Of a stretch of DNA of 64,000 nucleotides, positions 1 through 12,000 are shown in pieces (the stretch's first letter is position 1; each line of letters opens with the position of its first letter). The translations under genes and the position numbers were made by a program. The notes under the pieces are model-generated. The model saw only the letters and a program-made list of their open reading frames with translations. It did no database searches and had not been told where the DNA came from. This DNA comes from Ilex aquifolium (Eukaryota > Streptophyta > Magnoliopsida > Aquifoliales > Aquifoliaceae): the NCBI GenBank assembly GCA_951799425.1, contig OX637394.1, positions 30,416,001 to 30,480,000 on the forward strand, in the 5' to 3' direction.

Positions 1-290
1 CGGACAAATAATATATCGGGATACTTTCAAGCAGACAAATATGTTTTCTTCCATCCATCTAATCTCTTGCCAATCACTAGATCTCAAAAAGCTAAGGAAT
101 TTGTCTTACCTCCTAGTGGGAAGCCCAAATAACTTAAAGGCCACTCCGAAATAAGGCATCCTAGTTCTTCTACCAAGCCTATCAATTTATCTTGTTGGAC
201 ATTAATTCCAAGAATTGCACTTTTAGACAAATTAACCGTAAGACCCGGCACTAGTTCAAAGCATTTCAAAAGTACTTCTTAAAAATGTTT
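1..290 (-). pseudogene. L1-type LINE reverse transcriptase fragment
   Basis: Read on the minus strand, the translation carries the end of a plant L1 reverse transcriptase. A stretch resembling 'GLTVNLSKSAILGINV' is followed about 20 residues later by 'WPLSYLGFPLGG', the conserved YLGxPLGG block after the RT palm. Beyond it, degraded sequence continues to the window edge with a faint 'W+.Y.S' segment typical of this LINE class. It is a relic inside what appears to be an intron of the NUP214 gene, and probably continues outside the window. No full-length reading frame is visible. Confidence 0.75.
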
Positions 291-810
291 GTGATTCTTA
301 AGAGAATAAGAGACCAAAACCACCCCCTTCCTCTAGGTCTGCAATAAACATATAGTTTTAGGATATTCCAGCAAACACAGAGGCATTTGAACTCTGCACT
401 GGCAGAGCCCAAGCAAGTTGAACTTCAGGTTGTTCTATTTCTCTATTTTTCAGAAATAATTTACCTTTTGAAAATTGCCACCATGGCTCACTCCATGTAC
501 ACCGCAATTATACAATGAGTAGATACGCGAAAATAAAAAATAAATAATAAGAAGCAGCGGAGAGAACTTATACCGTTTATGTAGGGAGCTCCAACCATCA
601 AAAAAGTTACCCAAGAAGTCAACAAACAATCCAAAAAAAATGATGTCTTCGAAGACAATGATATACTCCATCATAGACAAAGGAAAACCACAACAGCACC
701 TCCAACCCTCTCCTCCGACCACATCTTCTCCAACACCACAATAAGTCCACAACACTCCAATCAATTAGAAAACAAGCACCCTCACCTTCCTAGACACCAA
801 GCACTAGCTT
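291..810. other. Intergenic or intronic sequence, nothing recognised
   Basis: No domain, terminal repeat or RNA gene could be recognised. A minus-strand open stretch at 450-764 has no family resemblance and is probably chance. Confidence 0.4.
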
Positions 811-884
811 GTGATTCAGGGTTTCATATGCTCTTTTGAAATTCCTACCAGTTCAAAAGGAAAAGGATCCAAACATACATCCAA

Positions 885-1130
885 TGCAAGAAGGACAGAC
901 ACGGACATGGGACACCAATACGACAAGGACACAGACACGATAAGGGACACGTTATATATTAAATATCTAATTAGGTATATACATAAATGCAACACACTTA
1001 CAACCTCACCACCCACTTGTATCCCATCTTTCAATCGTACGTTTTTGCTCTAATAATCATCTTACTCAAGAGATCAACCACCAATTAAATGTGTCCGAAG
1101 CGTGTCCATGTCCCAGACGTGTCTAAAACT
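885..1130. repeat. Dispersed 'cggacac'-rich repeat
   Basis: The segment is rich in variants of gacacggacac and of the complementary gtgtccgaagcgtgtcc. Similar GTGTC/GACAC-rich stretches occur at 7130-7270, 10640-10760 and 11215-11325, so this is a dispersed repeat in the same gene's introns. Its class is not clear from the sequence; a non-autonomous DNA element is possible. Confidence 0.4.
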
Positions 1131-1501
1131 GACACTCTGACCAAAATAGAGTGTTTGTACTTCCTAGATGCAATCGATACATTATGAGACCAAGATAGAC
1201 GATAAAGGCAAGGGGACCAAAGATGATAAAGAGATCTCTCCCTTCTAACATCTTCTGAAACCGAATTTATCACCAATCTAACAAATTTAGACAGAATTGG
1301 ACAAAATCTATAAGGTGTATTTCCAAAGGACGACGAAAGGAACTTCTACCCAACAAATTATATCCCACACGTTAGACAGTAGTTCATTTTCACCTATTCT
1401 AGCAAAACGCCATAAAGAGTGTTGTTCCAAGAGACTTCCACAACCACTTTCTCAAATCCCAGCAGCACAACATTGTTCATGCCCAAACATCACTACTAAC
1501 C

Positions 1502-1853
1502 AAGGATCAAAATTTCGTTTCGGTACATTATTTCGGTCACCTAAGAAGCGGAAACGTTTCGACATGTTTCAGAAACATTTCAACCTATTTCGAAAATAGA
1601 ATGAAAAAAAAATAAAAAAATTAAGAATTATTTTTTTAAAATATTGATCGAAATATACCAAAATATCTTGAAATATATTGAAACATTTCGAAATAATTGT
1701 GTAAATACATTGAAATATAACAAAATATTTTGAAAAATTATGGAACACCTCGAAGTATTAGAATTTCGATTTCATCACTGATTCGTTTCGGTCTCCTTGA
1801 AAACAGAAACGTTTCAGATATTTCGACCGTTTCGAAAAGATATTTTGATCCTT
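1502..1853. mobile_element. Small inverted-repeat element (MITE-like), 352 bp
   Basis: The left end AAGGATCAAAATTTCGTTTC is mirrored at the right end by ATTTTGATCCTT. The inner parts carry inverted TTTCG-rich motifs, for example GTTTCGGTCacc on the left and the complement of GTTTCGGTCtcc near 1786. Flanks read actactaac on the left and gttgctaac on the right, a weak 9-bp duplication (6 of 9 match). The ends support a non-autonomous DNA transposon, perhaps Mutator-like. No coding capacity. Confidence 0.5.
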
Positions 1854-3057
1854 GTTGCTAACCCACTTTTAGCTCTTGATATAGTAACCATGAGCTCTAA
1901 GATGCCCTTTTATCCGACAACCATGTCCCAATTAAATAAATGGTCCTTTCTGCCTTCACCACTATCCTCCGATACAGAATCTCTCCTAATGTTGCAACTT
2001 CTCCATCACCATTGTGGGGATTTTAAAGAGAGACAAAAATAATATATGGAGTTATTCCCACCTCAGAAATATCTATCCCCACCCTATCAAACTTTGTAGT
2101 GTAAAATTGCCAAGTGAACCACATCTTATACTTATCCCATTAATATCCAAGCTCGCTCTATACCCACACCCATCAGTTTCAAGGTTTTCTTTGTCATTTA
2201 TATCATTATATGACATATAGCTGAGTAATCGCTTTCTTTTTCTAGTTAGGAAGCTTTCTACATGGAATAGAGAAGCAACTACTATAGCCACTATGCAAAG
2301 ACTCCTCTTAGAGTCCTTGCCTCTAGGTCACCATATTGTTCACTTTTGCTTTGATTCTTCCATTTCTTAATGCGCGATTAATGATTTTAGGAAGTTGAAT
2401 GTTAAGATGCATTAGATTGTCAATATTTGTTTGACCGGAAAACATGCTTTAATATAAAATTTCACTAAAAAGAAAGAGTAGAATGTTTGGGGTGAGAGCA
2501 TGGGACCCAAATAGGAAATAGATTACGATTTAGATGTATAAGAGTATGGAAATATGTTTAACATGTTATAGAGGGGGTTTAAATTGTGGCGCGCTTAGTT
2601 ATTAATGGATGAGTATAAAAATGGGGTGGAATTAGTAATTAATACGTTGACTATAGAATAAAATGGGTTAGTATGTTAATATGATAAGAGTTGGATAGGG
2701 TGGGGATGCATATTATGGGGTGGAAATAGCACCGCCCCAATAGAGTATGATAGAAGTAGCCCCAACCCACATTAATATGAACACCTGCCAACATCGAAAA
2801 AACCTTTTCCATCCTTCCAATTTGCTTTTGCACCTTTTCCAATACTATATGATAAAAATTCTCTAACAAAGAATTTCTCCCAACAATATCTCCAGATATC
2901 TCAAAGGCCCCTCTACAATTACACACCTTATCCCATTAGGGAACCTAGCAAACTAGCTATAATTAGAGTTAATTCCTACAACTAGACTATAAGATATATT
3001 GACCTTTAATCTTGACACCAAACAAAAAACATCAATAATGTGAATAAAAATATAGAA
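1854..3057. other. AT-rich sequence without recognised features
   Basis: No gene, TE domain or clear terminal repeat was seen. By position it belongs to the intron of NUP214 that is open at the left edge. Confidence 0.4.
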
Positions 3058-4510
3058 CTTGTCCAACTCAACTCAGCCTTGCACCAAAGTTTTTTTAAGT
3101 CAGCTTCATGCCTTTTGTTAAACCATATATTATCATATCTTTCTTTACTATTATTTCATTTAAGGCTAATTTTGGTCTTCCTCTATCATTACGCTTATCG
3201 TCAATAGTTATCATCTCACTCTTTCTCACCGGTGTCATAATAGCCATCTAAGTCGATATCTCCTATAGGTGTTACCTCTACTTTTTTCACGGATATAATC
3301 GTTCCTAATTCTATCTTTCTTAGTTTTACCACACATCAATCGTAACATTCTCAGTTCCGCCACACTTAATTTTTAAACGTGTTGATTCATAGCTGTCCAA
3401 AAGTCAAAATACCATAAAGCATGGCGGGTCTTATGACCATTCTATATAATTTGCCTTTTAGCTCAAGGGGTATTAGTCTATCACACAATACACCGGATGC
3501 ATTCCTAAATTTAGTTCATCCTGCATTAATTGTAAAAGTAACATATGTCACTAATCTCACTCTCCCAATGAATAATAGACCCTAAATATTTAAAATGTTA
3601 ACTCTTCAATATCTTTTCATCTTCAATTTTTACTGCTTCCTTATTTGGATTCCTCTTTTTACTACAGTTAGATTTCATATATTCAGTTTTAGTCTTAATT
3701 ATCTTAAATCCTTTTAAATCTAGAGCTTCTCATCATTTTTCTAGTTTATTCTTAATACTATCATTTTTCTAACAACCCTGTAACTTTTAAAGTTTTGTCA
3801 TGCTTTGTAGCACACTCTTTTTGCTTTTACTTCAACTTGGAGCTCATTATTCCATTACTAAGTTTCTCTTGCTTATGGTCCATAATTTCTTGATTCTCCA
3901 AGAACCTCAACTAGTTTAGTATTAATGCTTTTTTTAATACGTTCCACCATCATATTTCACATTATATTTGTTTCATCTTATCTTTTCACATTTCAAATTC
4001 CACCATTTAATTCTTGGATTTTTTATCTCTGTTATGCCTTGTATTGTTTTTAATCAATACATCTAGTATTATTATCTTAAGTTGTGCGGTTAAATTCTCT
4101 CCTGGAATGACTTTACATTCCTTATATGATCTACGATCCACTCTTCTAGTTAGAAAAAAATATTTTTGACTTTTATTTAATCCATTTTTAAAAGTTATTA
4201 ACTATTTATCCCTCTTTTAAAAATACATATTTACTACCATATGCTATAGAAAAATCTAAAACAGACTCTTCAGCATCGTTCCTATCTCCAAATTCATGTC
4301 CACCCAGTATCCTCTCATATCCAACCCAATCCTTTCCTAATGTGGCCATTAATGTCTCGTCCTATGTATACTCTTTTTTCTATAGGTATTGCTCTCATTA
4401 GTTCATCCATCTCCTCTCAAAATGAAGCTTTAATGTGTTCACCTAATCCTATTTGAGGTGCTTACGCACTAATAATATTAATTGTACTTCCTCCAATTAC
4501 AAGTTTAATT
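3058..4510 (-). pseudogene. RTE-clade LINE relic (endonuclease, RT end, 3' tail)
   Basis: On the minus strand, fragments follow the order of a plant RTE LINE. Endonuclease pieces come first (near 4500-4200: 'APQIGLGEHIKASF', then 'GRDINGHI'), then a 'PRIKWW' block near 3980. The RT core is missing. The C-terminal block follows: 'LKGFKIIKTKTEYM' near 3700, 'ASGVLCDRLIPLELKGKLYR' near 3470 and 'RMLRLMCGKTKKDRIRN' near 3345. The 3' end carries the AAGGCTGAGTTGAGTTG tail typical of plant RTE elements (complement at 3060-3086). Stops and frameshifts throughout make it non-functional. It lies antisense to nothing: host gene and relic share the minus strand. Confidence 0.8.
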
Positions 4511-5935
4511 AAATACTATTCTATCCACTTTTTTCCTAAGAATAGTTACCCCTTCTTGTTTAAGATGCAAATCCACTATTATTCCTACTCCATTTATATG
4601 TCCTTATCAACTGAAGAAAAAAAAGTGGGTATCATCATGAAATTACTAATTCGACACATTCATTTATTTCTCCAAATTGAAAAACCTCCAACTCAGTTAA
4701 CCTCATTAGCCTAAACCACTAATCTAGTTAACGTACACATAACCAAGCTAAACAAAAAAGATAAAGGAGGTTTTCTCAATCTAAGAATTCTAGATGCCTT
4801 TGATCTCCCACTCAACTTTCCCTTAGGAGAAACCGAAAAAATTACTGAACTCGAGCATTCTTCTATACAACTCCACTTTCCCTATAGCATTTGATCTCCA
4901 CAATAAAGTTTAAACAATCCAATACACATGACCATAGATTTTTCCCAAAATTAACACATTGAAATTATAATGTTGTGAACTTTATTGATACATAGACAAT
5001 ATAGATATAAAGGTGGACAAGGCGTCCAACCCCAAGATAAATGGGGAAGAACATAGTACAAAACCAAAACATTACCAAACAATACATCTTGGGTTTAGCT
5101 TCACATGGTCCTAATTATAAGTCACATAACACACTCCACCCTGCCAAGATGCAAAAGAGAGGAATGCCTTCAACATCTTTACTAACCCAAGTCCAAAACA
5201 ATGCTAGAAAATAGACTTTACTCCAAAATCCTTCAACCACTTCATATGTATCATCAAATATTCCAGCATTCCTCTCCAACCAAATAACTCATATTGTAGT
5301 AAAAATTGAGCAATTCCACATAGTGGGGTAAGGTAACAATTTTTTTTCATTACCTTCTCTTTCTACAACTTATGTAACAATTTTCAACATGGTATAGGAA
5401 AATGGGTTGAGGCTTTTGTGCAGCACTCCCTATTTCATGGTAATTGATTCCTCTTTTGTTCCTGCCTCTAAATGCAGCGTGCTATATGTTGATACTTTCT
5501 TCTCTTCTATCCACCATTTCGACGTGCAAATAGAGGTCACACGTACAAAGTGTATTAGATCTTATTCCACATCAATGTAATGGCACCTCCCAAACTAGTA
5601 CATGAGGCTCGTGGTCCTCTTCACTCATTGTCAATTAGTTTTTATCTAGATGCTTTAAGACCAAAGACAAAAATAGATTGACAAGAATTCAGTACTCAAA
5701 TCCTTACTATTTTTACCAGCAATCAACGTCATTGCAGAAAAGTATAGCAAGAAAGTAATATATTAAAATCCTAAACATGCAAGAATACGGAAAAATTGAA
5801 GGGAAATTATTGGGGATTATGCAAGACAATTCCTACCATAGCCAACATCCATATATGTATACCCACTAACTAATACATCTATCAACTTCCAATAACATCG
5901 TAATAAAAATCAATAAGCAGAGGTCAGCTACTAAC
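4511..5935. other. NUP214 intron 5 sequence
   Basis: No coding exon could be found here in the minus direction. A short stretch at about 5570-5645 (ccacatcaatgtaatggc and the following 50 bases) resembles a dispersed plant LTR-type repeat, but its ends are not visible. The rest is unremarkable AT-rich intron. Confidence 0.4.
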
Positions 5936-6060
5936 ATCAGTGATTTTTCCGTCTTTGCTTGTGATAACTTGGACAAGGTAATTTTCCTCCTTGCCATCAT
6001 CAGTTAGCTGAAAGCATCCTACAATGATACAATCTGGACGAACCCACCAGATGGAATCCA
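5936..6060 (-). CDS. NUP214: NUP214 exon 5
   Basis: The acceptor is TTCTTGTCAG|TGGATTCC. With the preceding G it reads V-D-S-I-W-W-V-R-P, then '[18 protein letters not shown]'. The donor GTTAGT follows 'KITD'. It ends in phase 0; the next exon must lie beyond the left edge. Confidence 0.85.
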
Positions 6061-9000
6061 CTGACAAGAAATAATATGGTGTAAGGGAATACTAGCACAA
6101 AATAATTCAAGTAAAATTCTACAGCAACAAGAATCCATGTGAATGAACTCCAACATAGAAGTACTCAATAGTCAATTCATATCAATGCAAATTCTTGCGT
6201 CATGTTTGTGGGAACTTGCGATAGTAGTCATCCTATTCTCTGGCAAAAAAAATATTAGAAGCAAAATTCAAAGGTAAGCTATGCATCTTGCACTTTAAAG
6301 AAAACAAAACCAAAATCACTAAGGCGTTTCCAGGGGCGGAGCCAAGATTTGTCCATAGTGGAGGCAATCAAAAACTTAATAGTTAATTCAGACATTAATA
6401 CTAACATTCTTTGTTCCAATGCTATTTTTTTTATTAAACAATTACTTTAGTTAGTTAGAGTCAAACTCAACATTAATGACCATACATATTCAAAAATAGA
6501 TAGAATAAAAAATTCAATGTGTCACACGTCCATTGAATAAAACATTGATGTAGGAACAATTTAATCTATCGCAAGTAAATTGTCCAAGTCCATTGTATCA
6601 AAATAATTTAATCTAAAATGTTATTCATGATAGGCAAAATTTCAAATATAAATGAAAAAATAGAAAATTGGAGAGTGAAGACTGAGTCATGACATTGTGT
6701 CAGCTGAGGGAAGTTTAAGTCTAATTTTTAATTTATGAAAGAGTTATTTTCAAAAATTATTGGGGGCAAGTGGTAATAAATTTTTTTTTTTTTTTGAAAT
6801 ATTTTCAATAGACCTTGAAGTTTTTTAAAATTTCAGTAGGGACAATTGCCCCCAAACCTCTCTTCCTAAATCCAACCCCGGTAGTTTCACTTGTACCATA
6901 AGCCGGCTACTAGAGTTATGTAAAACAGCTCATTGAAAAGCCTTGAAGCATATTGAATTCAAACATATGTTAGAAAACCGAAGTTAGGAGTAAAAAAATA
7001 AATTCTAGGAAAAACATTTTAATACTATGTTTGTTATAAGTAGAAGAATTATATTGGAAAACACAAAAGAGGCACTGACCACACACATTTTACATCTAGT
7101 TCTATAAGCTATGAAGCACCGACACATTATCAAGGCTCACACACCAATGCCTGACATGTCTAGGAAATGGACACCAACCGCGCACATGTTGAACATGCAA
7201 AAAAAAAAGTATCTTTCTATTACTAAGAATTTTGAACACGTCTTTGACACATGAGGGAAATGTTTGAATAGGTTTGGAAATGTTTCATACCGGTTTACAA
7301 TCTATTAAGAGTACTCACCATTGAGCTTTTGTGGTTATTTGCAGATCCCATGGCGAAGATGGAAATCACAAATAAAGGCATTGGAATCGCAAACATCTGT
7401 ATTAAAATCAAATGAAACAATTGCCGAATAGGGCCTCCAGCATTTATTTCCCATCGGCATTTTTTATGCAAACTAGTTGATTGAGAGGGAGAAAGTTTTT
7501 GATCCAGCATCTACTTCACGGGATAGTAATGTTAGTCGCCCAAGACTAGTGAGAAGAGTAATGTTGGTAATCGTGATATGTTGAAATGTGATTATTGTGG
7601 GAAAGAACGCTATATTAGAGACCACTATTAGAAATTGCATGGTCATCCTACCCAAGGGCATGGAGCTGGTCGTAGTGGTACTGTAGGATCTCAAGCTCAT
7701 AATTCGAATACTTCCTCAAACCCCTCTACTGATACTAGTTCTCTCCCGAGATGAGATGCACACTCTCAAACATCTAATGGCTAGACTTGACACTTCATCT
7801 AACATAGTTTTTCTCAATGCACCGACTTCCTCTAACTTTACTCATAGAAGTAGTCAAGCATATGCTCTCAATGTCTCTTCTTCTCCTTGGATAATTGATT
7901 TTGGAGCTATTGAACATATGACGGGTTCCTCTAACCTTTTTTGTTCTACTCTACTTATTCTGGTTAGTATCAAGTGAGAGTTGCTAATGACTATTTATCC
8001 TTTATTTCTAGAAAAGGTTTTGTATAGTGCTCTCCCTCCATTTCCCTTTCATCTGTTCTTCATCTTCCAAACTTCTCCATTAATTTACTCTTTGTTAGTA
8101 GTCTTACTAATTCCTTAAACTACTCTGAAAAAAATTTTCCTACTCATTGTGTATTTGAGGAACTAGAGACGGAAAAAATAATTGGCAATAGTAAAGCACA
8201 TGGTGATTTGTATTTATTGAATGATGTCTCTTTATCTACATTTTCGCTGAGTCAGGCTCTACAAGTGGATACTGCATCTCATTTTCCACTCTTACTGCAG
8301 TGGCACTGCTGTTTAGCACATCCTTCCTTTGGTGTTCTGGAGAAAAGTTTTCCCATGTTAGCTAAATCATGTCATAGGAGCAATTTTGTTTGTAATGCTT
8401 GTGAGTTTGTAAGGCATAAATGTTCATGTTATCCTTCCATTAATAAAAGAAGTGATTTTCCCTTTATGCTTATTCATTCTGATGTGTGGGGTCCAAATAT
8501 GCATAAAGAATACAATATCAAAAATATATAAATTAAAACAAAAATACATACTTGTGAAACATTATTCCTTGGTGTGATAACTACAAGCAAACACAAAAAG
8601 AAGGAATAACACAGAGAGGAATGCAATAAGCACCTATAACATGTACAATACCTTTCATGTTCCAATTAACACCAGAATGACCGGTCAGTGACTTGAATGA
8701 TTGCGAAATGCTCAACTTTTCCTTAAATTTTGATGACAGAATGTTGAGTTCATTCTTTCTTGCCACAGCAACAAAATTTCCATGAACACTCCATTCAACT
8801 ATGCCAAAGAACAAACCTAAATAAGTAAAAACAAAAACCTGAACCAACAAAGGAGGAAATTGGTCTAATCCCTAAACAGTAAAAAAAAAAAAAGACCACG
8901 TTACAGTTCATCAAAAAGCAGTCATCAGAATCGAAAGAATTTTCATCACTTGCTACTGGTCTAGTTCTTCTGTATCGTGAGCAAAACAAATTTTTCTGGT

Positions 9001-12000
9001 TTAAAAAAGAAATGTATTCTTCATCATTATATCCAAAAACAAAAAGCTAAAGGCACCCATTATCATATGATAAGGTGTCCTGAAGGATATTTTCCTCATT
9101 ACTAAATAGAATGACATGGTATTCTTACATCTTCCAAAAAAAATGTCCCAAACAAACATTCTCCCAAGCACTTGGGAAACCAAAAAAATTGAAGGGTCCA
9201 ATCAAGTATCAGACACATGTAAAGACAAAACAAGATTATCAGAAGGATAATGAAATTACCAGCATCAACATTGTCCATTACAACTTCAAGAGAACCTTGA
9301 ACAGATCCATAGTATAGCTTCCCGTTGCTTGAAAGAAGAACATAATACTTCTCCAATTTTCTAGTCCATCTCATGTCCTTGATGCAACTTGAGTCATCGA
9401 GGGAACAAGAGAAAGATGGATTTTTCTCCTAAACAATAATGATACATAAAAGAATTTTAAAAATTCAAACTCAGATGAATGGTTTTCATACAACATAACT
9501 TCCAAAAACACAATACATTTCACACCATCCAACAAGCAAAATCACCTCCTATGGATCTATCGCCTTTGCCTGTACCACAAGAGCAATGGCAAAAATTTCA
9601 AAGGACTTCGTTCAAAGGTTGCATATATGATGCATTTTGTCCCCGTGCAAGCGATAGTTGATTGACTTCTGAAGATTGCATGATTTATTTCTTGCACAGT
9701 GACTTCAAGAAGTTGTTTGCTTGCATGACTTTACTAGGACCAATATTTCAGAGTGAGATGTCAAACTTATGAGACATATCAGATTCTATTTCAGCTTTCC
9801 ATCCACCAACAACTAAACAAAACAGGAGTGTTTATTAATGTTCTGTTGACATTTTGATCTTCTTCGTAGGTGACTACATTACCACTTAAGGGGTAACTGA
9901 TTTCTACAGCTGGCTGCATCACATGCTAAAACACAAATTGATTTGGTTCTATTGCCTACAGATGCAATACCAAGTGAGAAGTAAAGGCTTTCAACAACAA
10001 ATCAAAGAAGACCATGGTAACATGATATAAACAATTCTGAGCAAAAAAACTCATTCTTTCACCGAATTTTGGAGAGACGTTAACAAAAATAATTTTTATT
10101 TTTATTTGCATACAAGGAAGGAAAAGGAAGAAAAAAACAGATAAACAGACAAATCTGCAACTCTGTTCATCTTGTATGAGGACAAGCATGACACCATTCA
10201 GGTTGTCATTAAACAGTATTTACAATTTGAGCAGTTTTTTTATTGGAAACAACTTATCCAATCATTGTTTGGACTCATCATAGTAGATCCAACAAAGTTT
10301 TACTGTGGCTGTCAGCTACCTAACGCAACCCTCCTCTTTTATCATGACTTGGGACAAACAGTGTTGAATACAAGTAAAAGTAGACCTAAATTAACATTGA
10401 ACAAAAAGATATGAAATGAATGATGAAGACAGATTCATATAGTCAACCCCAAATGATTGGGACATAAGGCTTAGTTTGATTTGGTTTTGGTTTGGTTTAA
10501 CTTATCCATTACAAGAAGTTATGATACATATCCCCAAAGTTTGGATTTATAAATACAAGAAACTTGGATTATGACATGAGAGAGAGAGAGAGAGAGGCAA
10601 ATACAGAAAAAAAGGTGAAAGCCCAAAGCATTAACATGGTCGTCCACAATGATGTTAATCGTGTGTACTTTCGGTGACATATCCGTGTCAGACACTGACA
10701 CTCCTAGGACACTCTCGGACACATGTTCGATACTCTTTATCCGTGTCCATAATTAACTAATAAGATTTTAATTTCAGAAACATGTCTGATACTTCTTTGG
10801 TAACGTCTCCATTCTCCAACACTTCTTCAGACCAAGTCTATGACTAAACAATAGATAAGTGTTGCCATGTGACTAAGAAAGCTTAAAAATTTGACTATTA
10901 AGTATCTTACACTATAAGAACTTATAATTACCAAGACTAGACTTGTTAAAGTTGTACTCAAAATATAATAATAAAAGCAAAAGATGCATAAAAGTTTTAA
11001 ATAAGAAGAATTGAGAAAATGAAAGCAATCATTTAACCTATATATGTTGGGTATACGTTGTCTTGATTATTCTGATGCTTTAGTCTAAACATTCAAACAA
11101 GATGACTAGACATAACATTTACTTATCATAAAGTACTGAATTTTTTATGAATAATATATCATTATCACTATATTTACAATAAATTATATAATTTTATGGA
11201 TAACATACAAGTACCTGTAACGTGTCTTTAACATGTTCGTATCCTACTTTTTTTAGAAATGTCGTGACTGCGTGCTTGTGTCGTGTTGTATCCCTTCCCG
11301 TCTCTATATCCGTGCTTCTTAGCTATAGCTATTGAAGCATGACACTATTCAAGTTTTCATTAAAAATTATTACCATTTGAGCTACTTTTTTTTATTGAAA
11401 ATAAGTTATCCATTATAAGAAGTTATGATACCTATCCTCAAAGGTTGGTTTTATAAATACAAGAAACTTGGACTATGACATGAGTGAGAGAGAGTGAGAG
11501 GCAAATACAGAAAAGAGGTGAAAGCCCAAAGCATTTACATGGCCAGCCACAATGATAGTAATCGTGTGTATAAGTGTACAAAGAAATAAGTATGTGTATC
11601 CTTGTTGGAGTTATAGCCTAATTATTTGGATGTTTAGTTTTTTATCTATTTTGCCCTTACTATGGTTTTTATGTCTTACCCAGACCAGAGGGATGTTCTG
11701 GTCAGTTGTACTATTATTTGGCTATATACACTCAGTTTGTGCATCTTTTTTACTCCTATCAATTCTAATTGGTATTAGAGCTAGCCACCCTAACCTTCCC
11801 TAACCCTAACCGTAACCGCGAAACCCTAGCCTTCCCCACCAATGCCGCCACCCCTTCACACCAGCGCCATCAGCGCCACCACCCGTTCTCGCAACACCGC
11901 CACTCCTTCCCAGCAGTGCCGCTAGCGCCGCCAGCGCCGCCACCTCCACGCCGCTGGTCTCTCTTTTCCCTAGCTCTAAAAGTCTCGAGGGTGCTCTGAC

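Larger units (their letters stand above)
10178..10665. repeat. Direct repeat, copy A (interrupted)
   Basis: Positions 10178-10253 and 10498-10665 match 11330-11575 closely, including the GA run and the shared 'gcaaatacagaaaa' and 'gtgaaagcccaaagcat' stretches. The 238 bp between the halves are a retroposon insertion absent from copy B. The pair is a local segmental duplication inside NUP214 intron 2. Confidence 0.8.

Noticed and set aside
4511..5935. Further NUP214 exons left of exon 5
   Set aside because: I looked for the next propeller blocks on the minus strand and found none; they probably lie outside the window.
11786..11830. CCCTAA-like runs resembling telomere repeats
   Set aside because: Only a few irregular units, repeated at 12315-12345 in the duplicated Copia leader; no true (CCCTAAA)n tract.
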